In this document: one piece after another, positions 39,140 through 49,755 of the stretch
How positions within the stretch are numbered: the stretch's first letter is position 1
How the letters are laid out: the number at the start of each line of letters is the position of its first letter
From: Luteimonas sp. MC1825
GTDB taxonomy: Bacteria > Pseudomonadota > Gammaproteobacteria > Xanthomonadales > Xanthomonadaceae
Assembly (NCBI RefSeq): GCF_014764385.1
Contig: NZ_CP061714.1
Coordinates: 1,240,001-1,304,000, forward strand
Reading direction: 5' to 3'
DNA length: 64,000 bases
Program-made: the position numbers and the translations under genes
Notes under the pieces: generated by a model
Database searches by the model: none
What the model saw: the letters and a program-made list of their open reading frames with translations, nothing else
What the model was told of the DNA's origin: nothing

Positions 39140-41149
39140 TCAGCGCCAGAGCGAGACCTGGTCGTCGTCCTTGCGACGCATGGCGTCCGTCGCCTTGCAG
39201 GCGAACACCTCGCTGAAGGCAGGCTGGTTGCTGAGCGGACCGTTGGCGCGCCACTTGCCCGGCGCATGCGAAGCGCTGGTCGCCTGCTGTTCGGCGAAGG
39301 CGGCCGAGGGCTGCTGGCGCCAGAGTTCCGCCCAGGCGGTGTAGAACGCCTGCCTGCCGTCTTTCTCCAGCGCGGGCTGTGCCTGCTGCAGCGCGTCCCA
39401 GGCCAGCTCCACCGCGGCCAGGTCGGCCGCGTTCTCGTCGCGCGTCAGCGTGGCATTGACCTTGCGGCCTTCGAGGTTGGGAATGTCGTAGCTACCGTAC
39501 TGCGCCGACAGGCGGTTCAGGCGGTCACTCCACGCACCGGCGGTGCCCGGCGTCCACCAGTCGCGCACGGTGCCCGAGGCATCGAGCATGCGACCCTTGC
39601 CGTCGATCGCGTGGCTGAGTTCGTGCGCGATGAGCGCGCCGAGGCTTCCGTAATGCGCGGCACCGTCACGCGACATGTCCAGCACTGGCGGCTGCAGCAC
39701 GGCGGCGGAAATGACCAGGCGGTTGTGGGCGGCGTCGTAGGCCAGCGCGGGCTGGTGCGGCTGCACGTTCCAGCGGCGCTCGGCGTTGCCGCGCCCGATG
39801 CGCTTCATCTCTTCGCGGTGGTGCCAGGTGGATGCGATCAGCATGTTGCCGCCGAAGCTGCCGCGGCCCATCGGCTGCACGGTGTAGTCGACGTCGCGCC
39901 GCGGTGCGCCGACTTCGATCTTCAGCGCCGCGAGCTTCTTGCCGGCTTCGGCGCGGGTGGCCTCGTCCATCCAGGTGTTGCGGGCCAGCCCGCGCACCAG
40001 CGCATCGCGGACTTCGCCGGCGATCGCCTCGGCGCGGCTGCGGCTCGCGTCGGGCAGGTAGCGGCCGACGTACTCGCGCGCCACCATCTGCCCCGCGGCG
40101 TGGTTGATCGCCTGCAGCGTCAGCAGTTCGCGGCTGGGCTGAGCGGTCTCGCCACGCAGCACGCGGCCACGGAAGTCGAATTCGGCGTCGCGGAACCCTT
40201 TCGACAGGTAAGGCGCCATCGCGTTGCCGACCTGGAAGCGCAGGTAGGTCTTCCACTGCGCCGGCTTCAGGCTGCCGACCATGTCGTCAAGCGCGGTGAA
40301 CAGCGCGGGGTTGGCGATCGACACGCTGTCGTCGGTGACGCCCTGCGCGGCGAGGAAGGCGTCGAGCTGCAGGCGCTTGTATGTCTTGCCGAGCGTGTCG
40401 GTGGCGACCAGCGCGTGGTTCTGGCGCGGATCGCGCAGTGTCGGGATGGGACGCGAGGCGCGCGCGATGCGGGTTTCCAGGTCGATCACCTGCTGCGCTT
40501 CGCCCGCCAGGTCCTTCTCGGCGGTGCCGGTGAGGGCGAGGATCTTCTGCACGTAGTTGTTGTAGCGGCCGAGGAGGGCGCGCGCATCGGCGTCCTCGCG
40601 GGTGTAGTACGCGGGGTCCGGCAGGCCGGTGCCGCCCTGGGCGAAATAGCCGACGTGGCGCTCGAGGTCGGCCAGGTCGAGGTCGGCGCTGAAGTTGAAC
40701 GCCACCGGGATGCCGACCTGGTGCAGCGCGGCGATCGCCGGCGGCACGTCCTTGGCGCGCTTGATGCCATTGATGCGGTCGAGCAGGGGCGCGATCGGCC
40801 TGGAACCATCGGCCTCCACCGCGGCCTCGTCCAGGCCGCTGGCCCAGAAGTCACCGAGCAGCTTCTGCACGTTGCCCTGTGGCGCGCTCATCGACGTCGA
40901 CAGCAGTTCGCGCTGCTGCTCCAGCACGCGCGCCTGCAGCTCTCCGAGCGCCGATACCGTGCCGGTCGCGGGCACCGGATTGGCAACCAGCCAGTCCTTG
41001 TTGGCAAAGGCGTAGAAATCGCCGCAGGCGGTCGGGCCGGCCGGCGCCTTCGGCGCGGCGCGGCGGCGCTGCGCGTCCGCGTCGGGGGCGGCGAGGCCGA
41101 GCAGCAGGCTGGCGGCGAGGGCAAGGACGAGCGGCTTGTGCTTCGGCAT
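39140..41149 (-). CDS. M13 family zinc metallopeptidase, exported (first of two)
   Basis: A 669-residue neprilysin/PepO-type peptidase. The signal peptide MPKHKPLVLALAASLLLGLAAPDADA is of the cleavable type. The N-terminal M13 domain carries CGDFYAFANKDWL and the catalytic domain the zinc motif IAHELSHAID, the third ligand in ENAADLAAVE, and NRL-type NMLIASTWH. It ends in the family C-terminal tryptophan (QVSLWR). The second Glu-x5-His features of active M13 enzymes are present, so it is probably active in the periplasm. A second M13 gene lies upstream on the same strand behind a terminator. Confidence 0.93.
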   Translation of the reverse strand: MPKHKPLVLALAASLLLGLAAPDADAQRRRAAPKAPAGPTACGDFYAFANKDWLVANPVPATGTVSALGELQARVLEQQRELLSTSMSAPQGNVQKLLGDFWASGLDEAAVEADGSRPIAPLLDRINGIKRAKDVPPAIAALHQVGIPVAFNFSADLDLADLERHVGYFAQGGTGLPDPAYYTREDADARALLGRYNNYVQKILALTGTAEKDLAGEAQQVIDLETRIARASRPIPTLRDPRQNHALVATDTLGKTYKRLQLDAFLAAQGVTDDSVSIANPALFTALDDMVGSLKPAQWKTYLRFQVGNAMAPYLSKGFRDAEFDFRGRVLRGETAQPSRELLTLQAINHAAGQMVAREYVGRYLPDASRSRAEAIAGEVRDALVRGLARNTWMDEATRAEAGKKLAALKIEVGAPRRDVDYTVQPMGRGSFGGNMLIASTWHHREEMKRIGRGNAERRWNVQPHQPALAYDAAHNRLVISAAVLQPPVLDMSRDGAAHYGSLGALIAHELSHAIDGKGRMLDASGTVRDWWTPGTAGAWSDRLNRLSAQYGSYDIPNLEGRKVNATLTRDENAADLAAVELAWDALQQAQPALEKDGRQAFYTAWAELWRQQPSAAFAEQQATSASHAPGKWRANGPLSNQPAFSEVFACKATDAMRRKDDDQVSLWR

Positions 41150-41231
41150 CTGGGGGACCTGCGGTGGGATCGCGGCAGTCTATCAAGCCGTGCGTGCGCG
41201 GCCATGAACCCGGCGCGCAGCCTGGAAACGC

Positions 41232-41259
41232 GGAAGGCCCGGCGTCTGCCGGGCCTTCC
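41232..41259. terminator. Hairpin terminator between the two M13 peptidase genes
   Basis: A perfect 12-bp stem GGAAGGCCCGGC / GCCGGGCCTTCC with a 4-base loop lies 26 bp past the upstream M13 stop. The T-run is short, but the structure suggests the two peptidase genes are separate transcription units. Confidence 0.75.
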
Positions 41260-41285
41260 TTCACGCATTGCCCGTGGTCAGGCGC

Positions 41286-43403
41286 TTACCAGATGACGAC
41301 CTGGTCCTTGCCGCCGCGAACCATCGGCTGGCCCGGCTTGCACGAGTACGCGGCCGCGAACGAGCCGAGGTTGGACGGCGCGCCGATCGCGCGGAAGTTC
41401 GCCGGTGCGTGCGGGTCGGTGTTGAGGCGCACGGCCAGTTCCTGGTCGGTGAAGTTGCGGCGCCACACCGTGGCCCAGTTGGCGAAGAAGCGCTGGTCGC
41501 GCGTCAGGCCGTCGGTGCCGGCATCGGCCGTGCCATCGGTCGCCTTCTTCATCGCGTCGTAGGCCACCGCCAGGCCGCCGAGGTCGGCGATGTTCTCGCC
41601 CAGCGTCAGCTTGCCATTGACGTTCTTGCCCGGCACCGCCTCGTAGCCGTCGAACTGCGCCACGAGCTGGTCGGTGAGCTTCTTGAAGCCGCTGGCGTCC
41701 GCCTCGCTCCACCAGTTCTCGAAGTTGCCGGTCGGACCGAAGCGGCTGCCCTGGTCGTCGTAGCCATGGATCATCTCGTGGCCGATCACCGCGCCGATGC
41801 CGCCGTAGTTCATCTCCGCCGGCGCCGCAGGATCGAAGAACGGCGGCTGCAGGATCGCCGCCGGGAACACGATCTCGTTCTGCAGCGGGTTGTAGTAGGC
41901 GTTGACCATCTGCGGCGGCATGCCCCACTCGGACTTGTCCACGGGCTTGCCGATCTTGGACAGGTTCCACTTGTAATTGAACTCGTTGGCGGCCAGCACG
42001 TTGCCGATGTAGCTGTCGCGCCCGGTGGCCAGGCCATTCCAGTCACGCCACTTGTCCGGGTAGCCGATCTTGGGGGTGAAGCCGGCCCACTTCTCCATCG
42101 CCTTGGCCTTGGTCTCGTCCGACATCCAGGCCAGGTTTTCGATGCGCAGCTTCAGCGCATCGCTCAGGTTCTTGACCAGGGTCTCCATCTGCGCCTTGGA
42201 CTCGGCCGGGAACGCGACCTTCACGTACATCTGGCCCAGCGCCTCGCCGGCCTGCGATTCGATGACGTCGAGCACGCGCTTGCCGCGCTCCTTCATTTCC
42301 TTCTGGCCGCGCAGCACCTGGCTGTAGAAGTTGAAGTGTTCCTGCGCGAACGCGTCGGACAGGTAGGGCGACGCGCCATCCACGGCGTGGAAGCGCAGGT
42401 AGGCCTGCCACTGCGCCGGCGGCACGTCGGCCAGCATCTTGCTGATCTCGGCATGGAACGCCGGGATCGCCAGCGAGAACGTCGCCGGCGTGGCCACGCC
42501 CTGCGACTCGAAGAACGGCGCCCATGGGAAGTTCGGGGTCAGCTTGTCGGCGTCGGCGATGCTCACCGGGTTGTAGAACAGCGACACGTCGCGCGACATC
42601 TCCTCGCTCGACTTGGACGGCTTGGCCAGGCGCGTCTCGAACGCGATCACGTCCTTGGCCTGCGCCTGCGCATCGGCGGCGGCGATGCCCGACAGCTCCA
42701 GCACCTTGGCGATGTGCTGCTGGTAAGCGTCGAGCTTGTCCTTCTTGTCGGCGTCGAAGTAGTAGCCGCGATCCGGGAGGCCCAGGCCGCCCTGCATGGC
42801 GTAGGCCATATTCATGTCGGACTTCTTGAAGTCGGCCTCGGCACCGAAGCCGAACAGGGTGTTCTGGCCCTTGGCCGCGCTGCTGCGCAGGTGGCCGACG
42901 ATCTTCTCCTGGCTGTCGAGCGCGGCGATCGCGTCCAGCTCGCCCTGGATCGGGGTGATGCCCTGGGCGTTGATCTTCTCCGCGTCCATGCCGGTGGACC
43001 AGAAGTTGCCGACGATGGCTTCCACGCCACCGGCGTCGGCCATGGCCGCGGCCTGTTCGGCCAGCTGGCGCTGCACGGCCTGCGAGCGCTCGTCGAGCAT
43101 CTCGAACGCGCCCCACGAGGTGCGGTCGCCGGGGATCGGGTTGGCCGCGAGCCAGGTGCCGTTGACGTGGCCGCCAAAGTCGACGCAGGCCTCGACCGAA
43201 GGATCGAGGTCCGAGGCCTTGAAGCTGTTGACGCCGGGGAGCTTCGATTCGTCGAGCGTCAGCGCGGCGGGCGCCGGCGCGGCGGCGGGGGTGGCGGTGG
43301 CGACGGGCGGGGCGGCCGTCTCGCGCTGGCAGGCGGCGAGCGCGACGGTGACCGCCAGCGACAGCAGCAGGATCTGGGGTGTGGACTTGGACTTGTGGCT
43401 CAC
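41286..43403 (-). CDS. M13 family zinc metallopeptidase, lipoprotein (second of two)
   Basis: A 705-residue peptidase of the same family as its neighbour but with a lipoprotein signal (lipobox LAAC, about residue 24). The N-terminal domain has CVDFGGHVNGTWLAANPI; catalytic motifs are IGHEMIHGYDD (zinc-binding HExxH) and ENIADLGGLAVAYDA. It ends with the family tryptophan (QVVIW). The GTG at 43403, with GGAG six bases upstream, is preferred over the ATG 24 bp earlier that lacks one. Probably tethered to the membrane and acting on periplasmic peptides. Confidence 0.94.
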   Translation of the reverse strand: MSHKSKSTPQILLLSLAVTVALAACQRETAAPPVATATPAAAPAPAALTLDESKLPGVNSFKASDLDPSVEACVDFGGHVNGTWLAANPIPGDRTSWGAFEMLDERSQAVQRQLAEQAAAMADAGGVEAIVGNFWSTGMDAEKINAQGITPIQGELDAIAALDSQEKIVGHLRSSAAKGQNTLFGFGAEADFKKSDMNMAYAMQGGLGLPDRGYYFDADKKDKLDAYQQHIAKVLELSGIAAADAQAQAKDVIAFETRLAKPSKSSEEMSRDVSLFYNPVSIADADKLTPNFPWAPFFESQGVATPATFSLAIPAFHAEISKMLADVPPAQWQAYLRFHAVDGASPYLSDAFAQEHFNFYSQVLRGQKEMKERGKRVLDVIESQAGEALGQMYVKVAFPAESKAQMETLVKNLSDALKLRIENLAWMSDETKAKAMEKWAGFTPKIGYPDKWRDWNGLATGRDSYIGNVLAANEFNYKWNLSKIGKPVDKSEWGMPPQMVNAYYNPLQNEIVFPAAILQPPFFDPAAPAEMNYGGIGAVIGHEMIHGYDDQGSRFGPTGNFENWWSEADASGFKKLTDQLVAQFDGYEAVPGKNVNGKLTLGENIADLGGLAVAYDAMKKATDGTADAGTDGLTRDQRFFANWATVWRRNFTDQELAVRLNTDPHAPANFRAIGAPSNLGSFAAAYSCKPGQPMVRGGKDQVVIW

Positions 43404-43503
43404 GGTGTGCTCCGCCCGGTTGGGCATGGGAAAGGGCGCGGCCCGGGTCCGGGCCGACGCGCAACTCTACGCCCGCCAACCCCGCGGGTTGGTGTGTCGG
43501 AGG

Positions 43504-45375
43504 TCATGGCGCCGGTGCGCCATCGTCCTCGGCGGGGTCCGGCCGCCGCGTGCCGGGGCCGGGGTCGCCCGCCGGGTTGAGCACCTGTGCCTGGCGGCGG
43601 GGCGCGGTAAGCGGCGTGGGCGAGGGGCCGGCGCCGGTGTTGGTGCGCATCAGGCCGACGCCGGCGCCGATGCCCGCGGAGAGCTCCAGCTGGAAGCGTT
43701 CCACCTCGAGGCGTCGGACCTCGGCGGTGACCCGCGCCGCCTCGACCGGATCGACATCCAGCTGTCGCAGCGCCGCCTCGCCGAACAGCACCGCGGATTC
43801 GAAGGTCTCGCGCACCGAGTAGTCGACGCCCGCGATGGCGAGCTGAAGCGCGTGCACGCGGTCGTAGGCCCTCACCAGCAGCCGCGCCTGCGGGAACGCG
43901 CTGCGCGCCAGCGCCGCGATGCGGTCGGCGGCGTGCTTGTCGTCCACGCAGACCGCGATCGCGCGCGCACTGCCGGCGCCCGACGCACGCAGCACGTCCA
44001 GCCGGGTGCCGTCGCCGTAGTAGACCTTGAAGCCGAAGCCCGCCGCGTTGCGGATCATGTCGACGTCGCTGTCGATGATGGTCACGTCGATGTCGCGCGC
44101 CAGCAGCGACTGGCTGACCACCTGCCCGAAGCGGCCGAAGCCGATGATCAGCACGCTGCCGCTCTGGCCGGACGCGGCATCGATGCCGTCCAGCGAGGCG
44201 TCCGCGGCACGCGTCGCGCGCCGCACCAGCAGCATCGCAAGCGGGGTGAGCGCCATCGACAGCACCACGATCGCGGTCAGGCTGTCGTTGGCCCCGCCGC
44301 TGATGATGCCGGCGGACTCGGCGGCGGCGAACAGCACGAATGCGAACTCGCCGCCCTGCGCCATCAGCACGGCGCGGTCCAGCGCATTGCCGTGGCTGCT
44401 GCGCATGAAGCGCGCCACGGTGTAGATGCAAAGTGCCTTGGCGATCATCATCGCCGGCACCGCCAGCACCACCAGGCGCCAGTCCGCGGCCACTGCCGCC
44501 AGGTCCAGCGACATGCCGACGGCGAGGAAGAACAGGCCCAGCAGCAGGCCGCGGAACGGCTCGATGTCGGCTTCGAGTTCGTGGCGGAAGGTCGACTCCG
44601 ACAGCAGCACGCCGGCCAGGAACGCGCCCATCGCCATCGACAGTCCGCCCATTTCCATCAGCAGCGCCGCGCCCAGCACCACCAGCAGGGCGGCCGCCGT
44701 CATCAGTTCGCGCGCGCGCGACGCCGCCAGCAGCCGGAACAGCGGGTTCAGCAGGTACAGGCCGGCCACCACCAGCGCGACCAGCGACGCGACCGCCATG
44801 GCTGACGATGCCAGCCGCGATGCGGCGCCGTCGGCATCGGGCAGCGGCGACATGAACGCCACCAGCGCCAGCAGCGGGACGATCAGCAGGTCTTCGAACA
44901 GCAGGATCGACACCATCTTCTGGCCGCGTGGGGTGGCGATGTCGCCCCGTTCGGCCAGCACCTGCATCACGATCGCGGTGGAGGTCAGCACGAAGCCGGC
45001 GGCGCCGATGAACGCCACCGGCGCGGGCAGCCCGAGCAGCAGGCCGACGCCGGCCAGCGCGGCGGCGCAGCCCAGGATCTGCAGCGGGCCGAGGCCGAAG
45101 ATCTCCCGGCGCAGGCTCCACAGGTGCGACGGCCTCATCTCCAGCCCGACCACGAACAGGAACATCACCACGCCGAGCTCGGCGACGTGCAGGATCGCCT
45201 CGGGCCGCGCGAACCAGCCGAAGCCGAACGGGCCGATCACCATGCCCGCGGCCAGGTAGCCGAGCACGGAACCCAATCCGAGGCGGCGGAACAGCGGTAC
45301 CGCGATCACCGCCGCGCCGAGCAGGGCGACCACGTGGACGAGTTGCGAGGTGTCGGAGGCTGCTTCCATGGGCAT
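43504..45375 (-). CDS. Monovalent cation:proton antiporter (KefB/KefC-like, CPA2)
   Basis: A 623-residue protein with about 12 transmembrane helices (sodium/hydrogen exchanger fold, residues 10-395; GYLAAGMVIGPFGFGWF, GLEMRPSHLW, and FGAFLAGVLLSES-like MGAFLAGVLLSES), then a RCK/TrkA-N nucleotide-binding domain (about 415-540, starting IIGFGRFGQVVSQSLL). A proline-rich, charged C-terminal tail ends the protein. This is the glutathione- or nucleotide-gated potassium efflux architecture; the gating ligand is not certain. MPMEAAS at 45375 is preferred over longer in-frame starts. Confidence 0.92.
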   Translation of the reverse strand: MPMEAASDTSQLVHVVALLGAAVIAVPLFRRLGLGSVLGYLAAGMVIGPFGFGWFARPEAILHVAELGVVMFLFVVGLEMRPSHLWSLRREIFGLGPLQILGCAAALAGVGLLLGLPAPVAFIGAAGFVLTSTAIVMQVLAERGDIATPRGQKMVSILLFEDLLIVPLLALVAFMSPLPDADGAASRLASSAMAVASLVALVVAGLYLLNPLFRLLAASRARELMTAAALLVVLGAALLMEMGGLSMAMGAFLAGVLLSESTFRHELEADIEPFRGLLLGLFFLAVGMSLDLAAVAADWRLVVLAVPAMMIAKALCIYTVARFMRSSHGNALDRAVLMAQGGEFAFVLFAAAESAGIISGGANDSLTAIVVLSMALTPLAMLLVRRATRAADASLDGIDAASGQSGSVLIIGFGRFGQVVSQSLLARDIDVTIIDSDVDMIRNAAGFGFKVYYGDGTRLDVLRASGAGSARAIAVCVDDKHAADRIAALARSAFPQARLLVRAYDRVHALQLAIAGVDYSVRETFESAVLFGEAALRQLDVDPVEAARVTAEVRRLEVERFQLELSAGIGAGVGLMRTNTGAGPSPTPLTAPRRQAQVLNPAGDPGPGTRRPDPAEDDGAPAP

Positions 45376-45712
45376 CGTTCGGGCGCGCAGGGCGTCGTCG
45401 GGGCAAGGTCGGGCGAGTATGCGCGCGGGTCGCGCCGGCGGCGTGCCATGAACCAAACGCGCTGTCCGCATGGCGGCATGCCGCGCATCGCGCATTCATG
45501 CCGTATGATGCCCGGGTTGGCGCACGGCAGTCCGTATCTCCGGTCATTGCCAAGCCGCGGCCGCCGCAAGGCGACACCACGGCCTCTTTTACTCCCGCAC
45601 GTCTTTCGTAGCGCAGACACGGCCCGGTCCCTCCGGTTGCCGTCAAAAATTGATTGCCCGCCGCGCGGATCACGGAAATCGCCGGGCGAACTGTCGAACC
45701 AGGAGTTGTTCC
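45376..45712. other. 337-bp divergent intergenic region upstream of the antiporter and RNA helicase
   Basis: No open frame in it looks real. It must hold the promoter of the antiporter on one side and of the helicase on the other. A TATGAT hexamer at 45504-45509 could be a -10 for the helicase, which would give a leader of about 200 nt, but no fitting -35 is visible. The final 60 bp are more AT-rich (CAAAAATTGATT at 45647-45658). I see no riboswitch or structured motif I can name. Confidence 0.5.
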
Positions 45713-47065
<1,353 letters not shown>

Positions 47066-47089
47066 TCCAGGCCGGGCGTCACGCTTGAG

Positions 47090-47119
47090 CGCCACCGGGC
47101 AGCCGCCCGGTGGCGTTTT
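47090..47119 (+). terminator. Intrinsic terminator of the RNA helicase gene
   Basis: An 11-bp perfect stem (47090-47100 with 47105-47115, loop AGCC) followed by TTTT. It starts 24 bp after the stop codon and also separates the gene from the convergent kinase. Confidence 0.85.
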
Positions 47120-47147
47120 CATTTCCGGGTCGTGGGCAGCGGCGCGG

Positions 47148-49211
47148 TCAGAGGTCGCGGACCAGCCGGAACCCGACGTCGTCGTAGCCGCGGCCGCCCT
47201 CGCGTCGGCCGGCGTCACCGCGCCAGCTGCCGCCGCTGGTCACGCGGTACTCGCAGCTGCCGCTGCAATCGACGTTCCACTCGGCCACCGCACGCGATCC
47301 GCCGGCCGTCGCGGGCAGGCGGCGCCACTCCGACGACGTCGGCAGGCGGTAGGAGCGGCCGTCGCGCTTGCCTGCCCAATGCGCATAGGCCACGGCGTCG
47401 TCCCACGACACGCAGACCACCGCGTCGCCGGCACCCTGGTCAAAGCCGGGGCTGCGCCAGGTGCGCGGCGCCACCACGCGCAGCAGCGAAGCGCGTTCGC
47501 GGCAGCGGGCCGGCTCGCGGCCGGTGGCGCCGGCGAATTCGCCGAAGTCGGCACGGCTGACCGCGCGGCGCATCGCGGCCAGGCGCATGCCGCCTTGCTG
47601 CACCAGCACCGTGTCGATGCTTCCGCCCTCGATACGCTCACCGGGCAGCGGGATCTTGCGCGCGCGTGTATCCAGCGCCGCCAGTGCACGCGCGTCGAGC
47701 CCCATCCTGCGCCCGGACTCCACCGCGGCGAGCGCGGCGGTACGGTCGTAGGCGGCCGCGGCGGTATCGACGCGACTGGAGATGGCCTTGCGTGTCCGTT
47801 CGCGCAGGCCCGCGAGCGCGGGCCCGTCGGAGCGCGCGGTGCGCGACGCGAGCTGGGTCGCCTGCATGACGCTGCTGCGGGCCGCGGCATCGTCGCCGCG
47901 CTGCATCTCGCGCTCGGCATCGAGGGCCAGCGCGGCGATCAGCGCGTCCGCGGTTCCCGCCACCTTGAGGTGGCCGCTGTCGGCCTGCCAGGCATTGAGG
48001 ACGCTGGTGTAGGCGTTGTCGCCGGCGGGCGCGGTGAGCTTGCGCTCGCGCAACTGGCGTTCGGCCGCCACCAGCCAGGTCTCGGCATCGGACTCGGGTG
48101 CGGCACGCAGCAGCGCGTCGTCGGGGCTGGCGAGCGCGGTGATGCGTTTTCCGTCACCGATGCCCGTGGCCATGGACCCGTCGCCTGCGGTCGCTGCCGC
48201 CGCCGCGGCGTCGGCGCCGCCGGCGCGATAGAACGCGCGCGGCCCTGCGCCATCGCGCGAGGCCAGGCCGATCCCCGCGGCGACCACCAGGCCCGCGACC
48301 AGCCAGGCCTTGGCCGGCACCGCGCGCAGGCGCTTGCCCAGGTCATGGCCGACGTCGGCCGGCCCGCGCCCGCCGCGTTCCACCTTGTCCAGCGCCGCGA
48401 GCATCTGCGCGGCATCGCTGAAGCGCCGGTCGGGTGACTTGGCAAGTGCGCGATCGATGAATGGCTGCCAGTGGCGCAGTTCGCGCGGCAGGCGCGGGAT
48501 CGGGTCCTGGACGTGCATCACCGCCATCGACAGCGCATCGGGTGCGTTGTAGGGCAGCGACCCGACCAGCATTTCCCAGGCCAGCACGCCCACGCTGTAG
48601 AGGTCGGCGCGTGCGTCCACGGGCTCGCCGCGCGCCTGCTCGGGTGGCATGTAGGCGGTGCTGCCCACGGCCAGACCCGCGGTGGTGACGCGCGAACCGT
48701 AGCCGCGGCGCAGGGCGATGCCGAAATCGGCCAGCTGCGGCCGGTCGGTATCGTCGAACAGCACGTTCTCGGCCTTGACGTCGCGATGCACGATGCCGCG
48801 CGCGTGGGCATGGCGCAGCGCGTCCAGCAGCGCCTGCAGGATGGCGCGGACCTGCGGTTCCTTGCCGCGCAGGTCGCGCTGGCCGAGGTGGCCGTGGGCC
48901 ATGTGCGGCATCGAGTAGTAGGGCAGGCCCTCGCCGGTGCGGCCGACGTCGTGGATGCCGACGATGTTGGGGTGGTCCAGGCGGGCGACGGTGCGCGCCT
49001 CGTTCTCGAAGCGGCGGCGGCTCACCTCGTCGGTCAGCGCGTCGGGCAGCATGACCTTGATCGCCACCTCGCGGCCCAGCGAGCGCTGCTCGCCGAGGTA
49101 GACCGTGGACATGCCGCCCGCACCGAGCACGCGCGTGAGCCGGTAGCCGGCGATCTCCGGCATCGGCATCGGTGCTGGCGCCCCTGCGCTGTGATCGTTG
49201 GCTTGCGACAT
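47148..49211 (-). CDS. Transmembrane Ser/Thr protein kinase with FGE/SUMF1-like extracytoplasmic domain
   Basis: A 687-residue receptor-like kinase. The N-terminal kinase domain (about 22-290) is complete: GAGGMSTV glycine loop, Lys52 in VAIK, HRD at 142-144, DFG at 162-164, and APE-equivalent MPPEQ. A membrane helix lies at about 313-332, followed by an alanine-rich, partly coiled region. The last 130 residues match the formylglycine-generating/SUMF1 fold: VVCVSWDDAVAYAHWAGKRDG, RLPTSSEWRR, a GGSW segment and a closing DDVGFRLV. Thus the kinase faces the cytosol and the FGE-like domain the periplasm. ATG at 49211 is preferred over the upstream in-frame codon. Confidence 0.9.
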   Translation of the reverse strand: MSQANDHSAGAPAPMPMPEIAGYRLTRVLGAGGMSTVYLGEQRSLGREVAIKVMLPDALTDEVSRRRFENEARTVARLDHPNIVGIHDVGRTGEGLPYYSMPHMAHGHLGQRDLRGKEPQVRAILQALLDALRHAHARGIVHRDVKAENVLFDDTDRPQLADFGIALRRGYGSRVTTAGLAVGSTAYMPPEQARGEPVDARADLYSVGVLAWEMLVGSLPYNAPDALSMAVMHVQDPIPRLPRELRHWQPFIDRALAKSPDRRFSDAAQMLAALDKVERGGRGPADVGHDLGKRLRAVPAKAWLVAGLVVAAGIGLASRDGAGPRAFYRAGGADAAAAAATAGDGSMATGIGDGKRITALASPDDALLRAAPESDAETWLVAAERQLRERKLTAPAGDNAYTSVLNAWQADSGHLKVAGTADALIAALALDAEREMQRGDDAAARSSVMQATQLASRTARSDGPALAGLRERTRKAISSRVDTAAAAYDRTAALAAVESGRRMGLDARALAALDTRARKIPLPGERIEGGSIDTVLVQQGGMRLAAMRRAVSRADFGEFAGATGREPARCRERASLLRVVAPRTWRSPGFDQGAGDAVVCVSWDDAVAYAHWAGKRDGRSYRLPTSSEWRRLPATAGGSRAVAEWNVDCSGSCEYRVTSGGSWRGDAGRREGGRGYDDVGFRLVRDL

Positions 49212-49283
49212 CACGCCCCCCTGTGGCACCAGCGAGGATACCGGCTGGACATCAGCTGCGCCTGCGGCGGGATGCGACCCGGG

Positions 49284-49751
49284 TCACGCCCCGGCACCTC
49301 GGTGCGCCGCCTGCTTGCGGCGCACGTACAGCTGCTTGCGCACGCTGGCGACCACCTGCCCACCGGCGTCGTGCACCTGGGTGTCGAACCAGTGCAGGTG
49401 CTTGCCGCCGTTGGCGGTCGCCGCGCGCATGGTTTCAAGCACGTCCTCGCCGAGGTCGAAGCTCGCCTCCACCGTGCCGCGGCCCGGCTTGACGAAGCGG
49501 ATCTCCGCGGCCTGGTCCCAGACCAGGTAACCGCGACCCAGCGAGCGCATGGTCAGCAGCATCCAGAACGGGTCGGTCATGGCGAACAGGCTGCCGCCGA
49601 AATGCGTGCCGACGTAGTTGCGGTTGAACCAGTGCTGGCGCATGCGCACGCGTGCATGGCGGTAGTCCTCGGAGATCGCGGTGATGCGGATGCCCGAGAA
49701 CAGGAATGGCGGCCATACGTTCATGATCCGCCGCAGCGTGGAGGCCCGCAC
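49284..49751 (-). CDS. DUF4442 hotdog-fold thioesterase-like protein
   Basis: A 155-residue protein of the DUF4442 family, a hotdog-fold group related to acyl-CoA thioesterases. Family landmarks are LRRIMNVWPPFLFSGIRI, RVRMRQHWFNRNYVGTHFGGSLFAMTDPFWM and LGRGYLVWDQAAEIRFVKPGRG. GTG at 49751 retains the conserved N-terminus; the ATG at 49724 would cut into it. It starts 5 bp after the CnoX stop, so they are probably co-transcribed. Its substrate is unknown. Confidence 0.85.
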   Translation of the reverse strand: MRASTLRRIMNVWPPFLFSGIRITAISEDYRHARVRMRQHWFNRNYVGTHFGGSLFAMTDPFWMLLTMRSLGRGYLVWDQAAEIRFVKPGRGTVEASFDLGEDVLETMRAATANGGKHLHWFDTQVHDAGGQVVASVRKQLYVRRKQAAHRGAGA

Positions 49752-49755
49752 GCCG

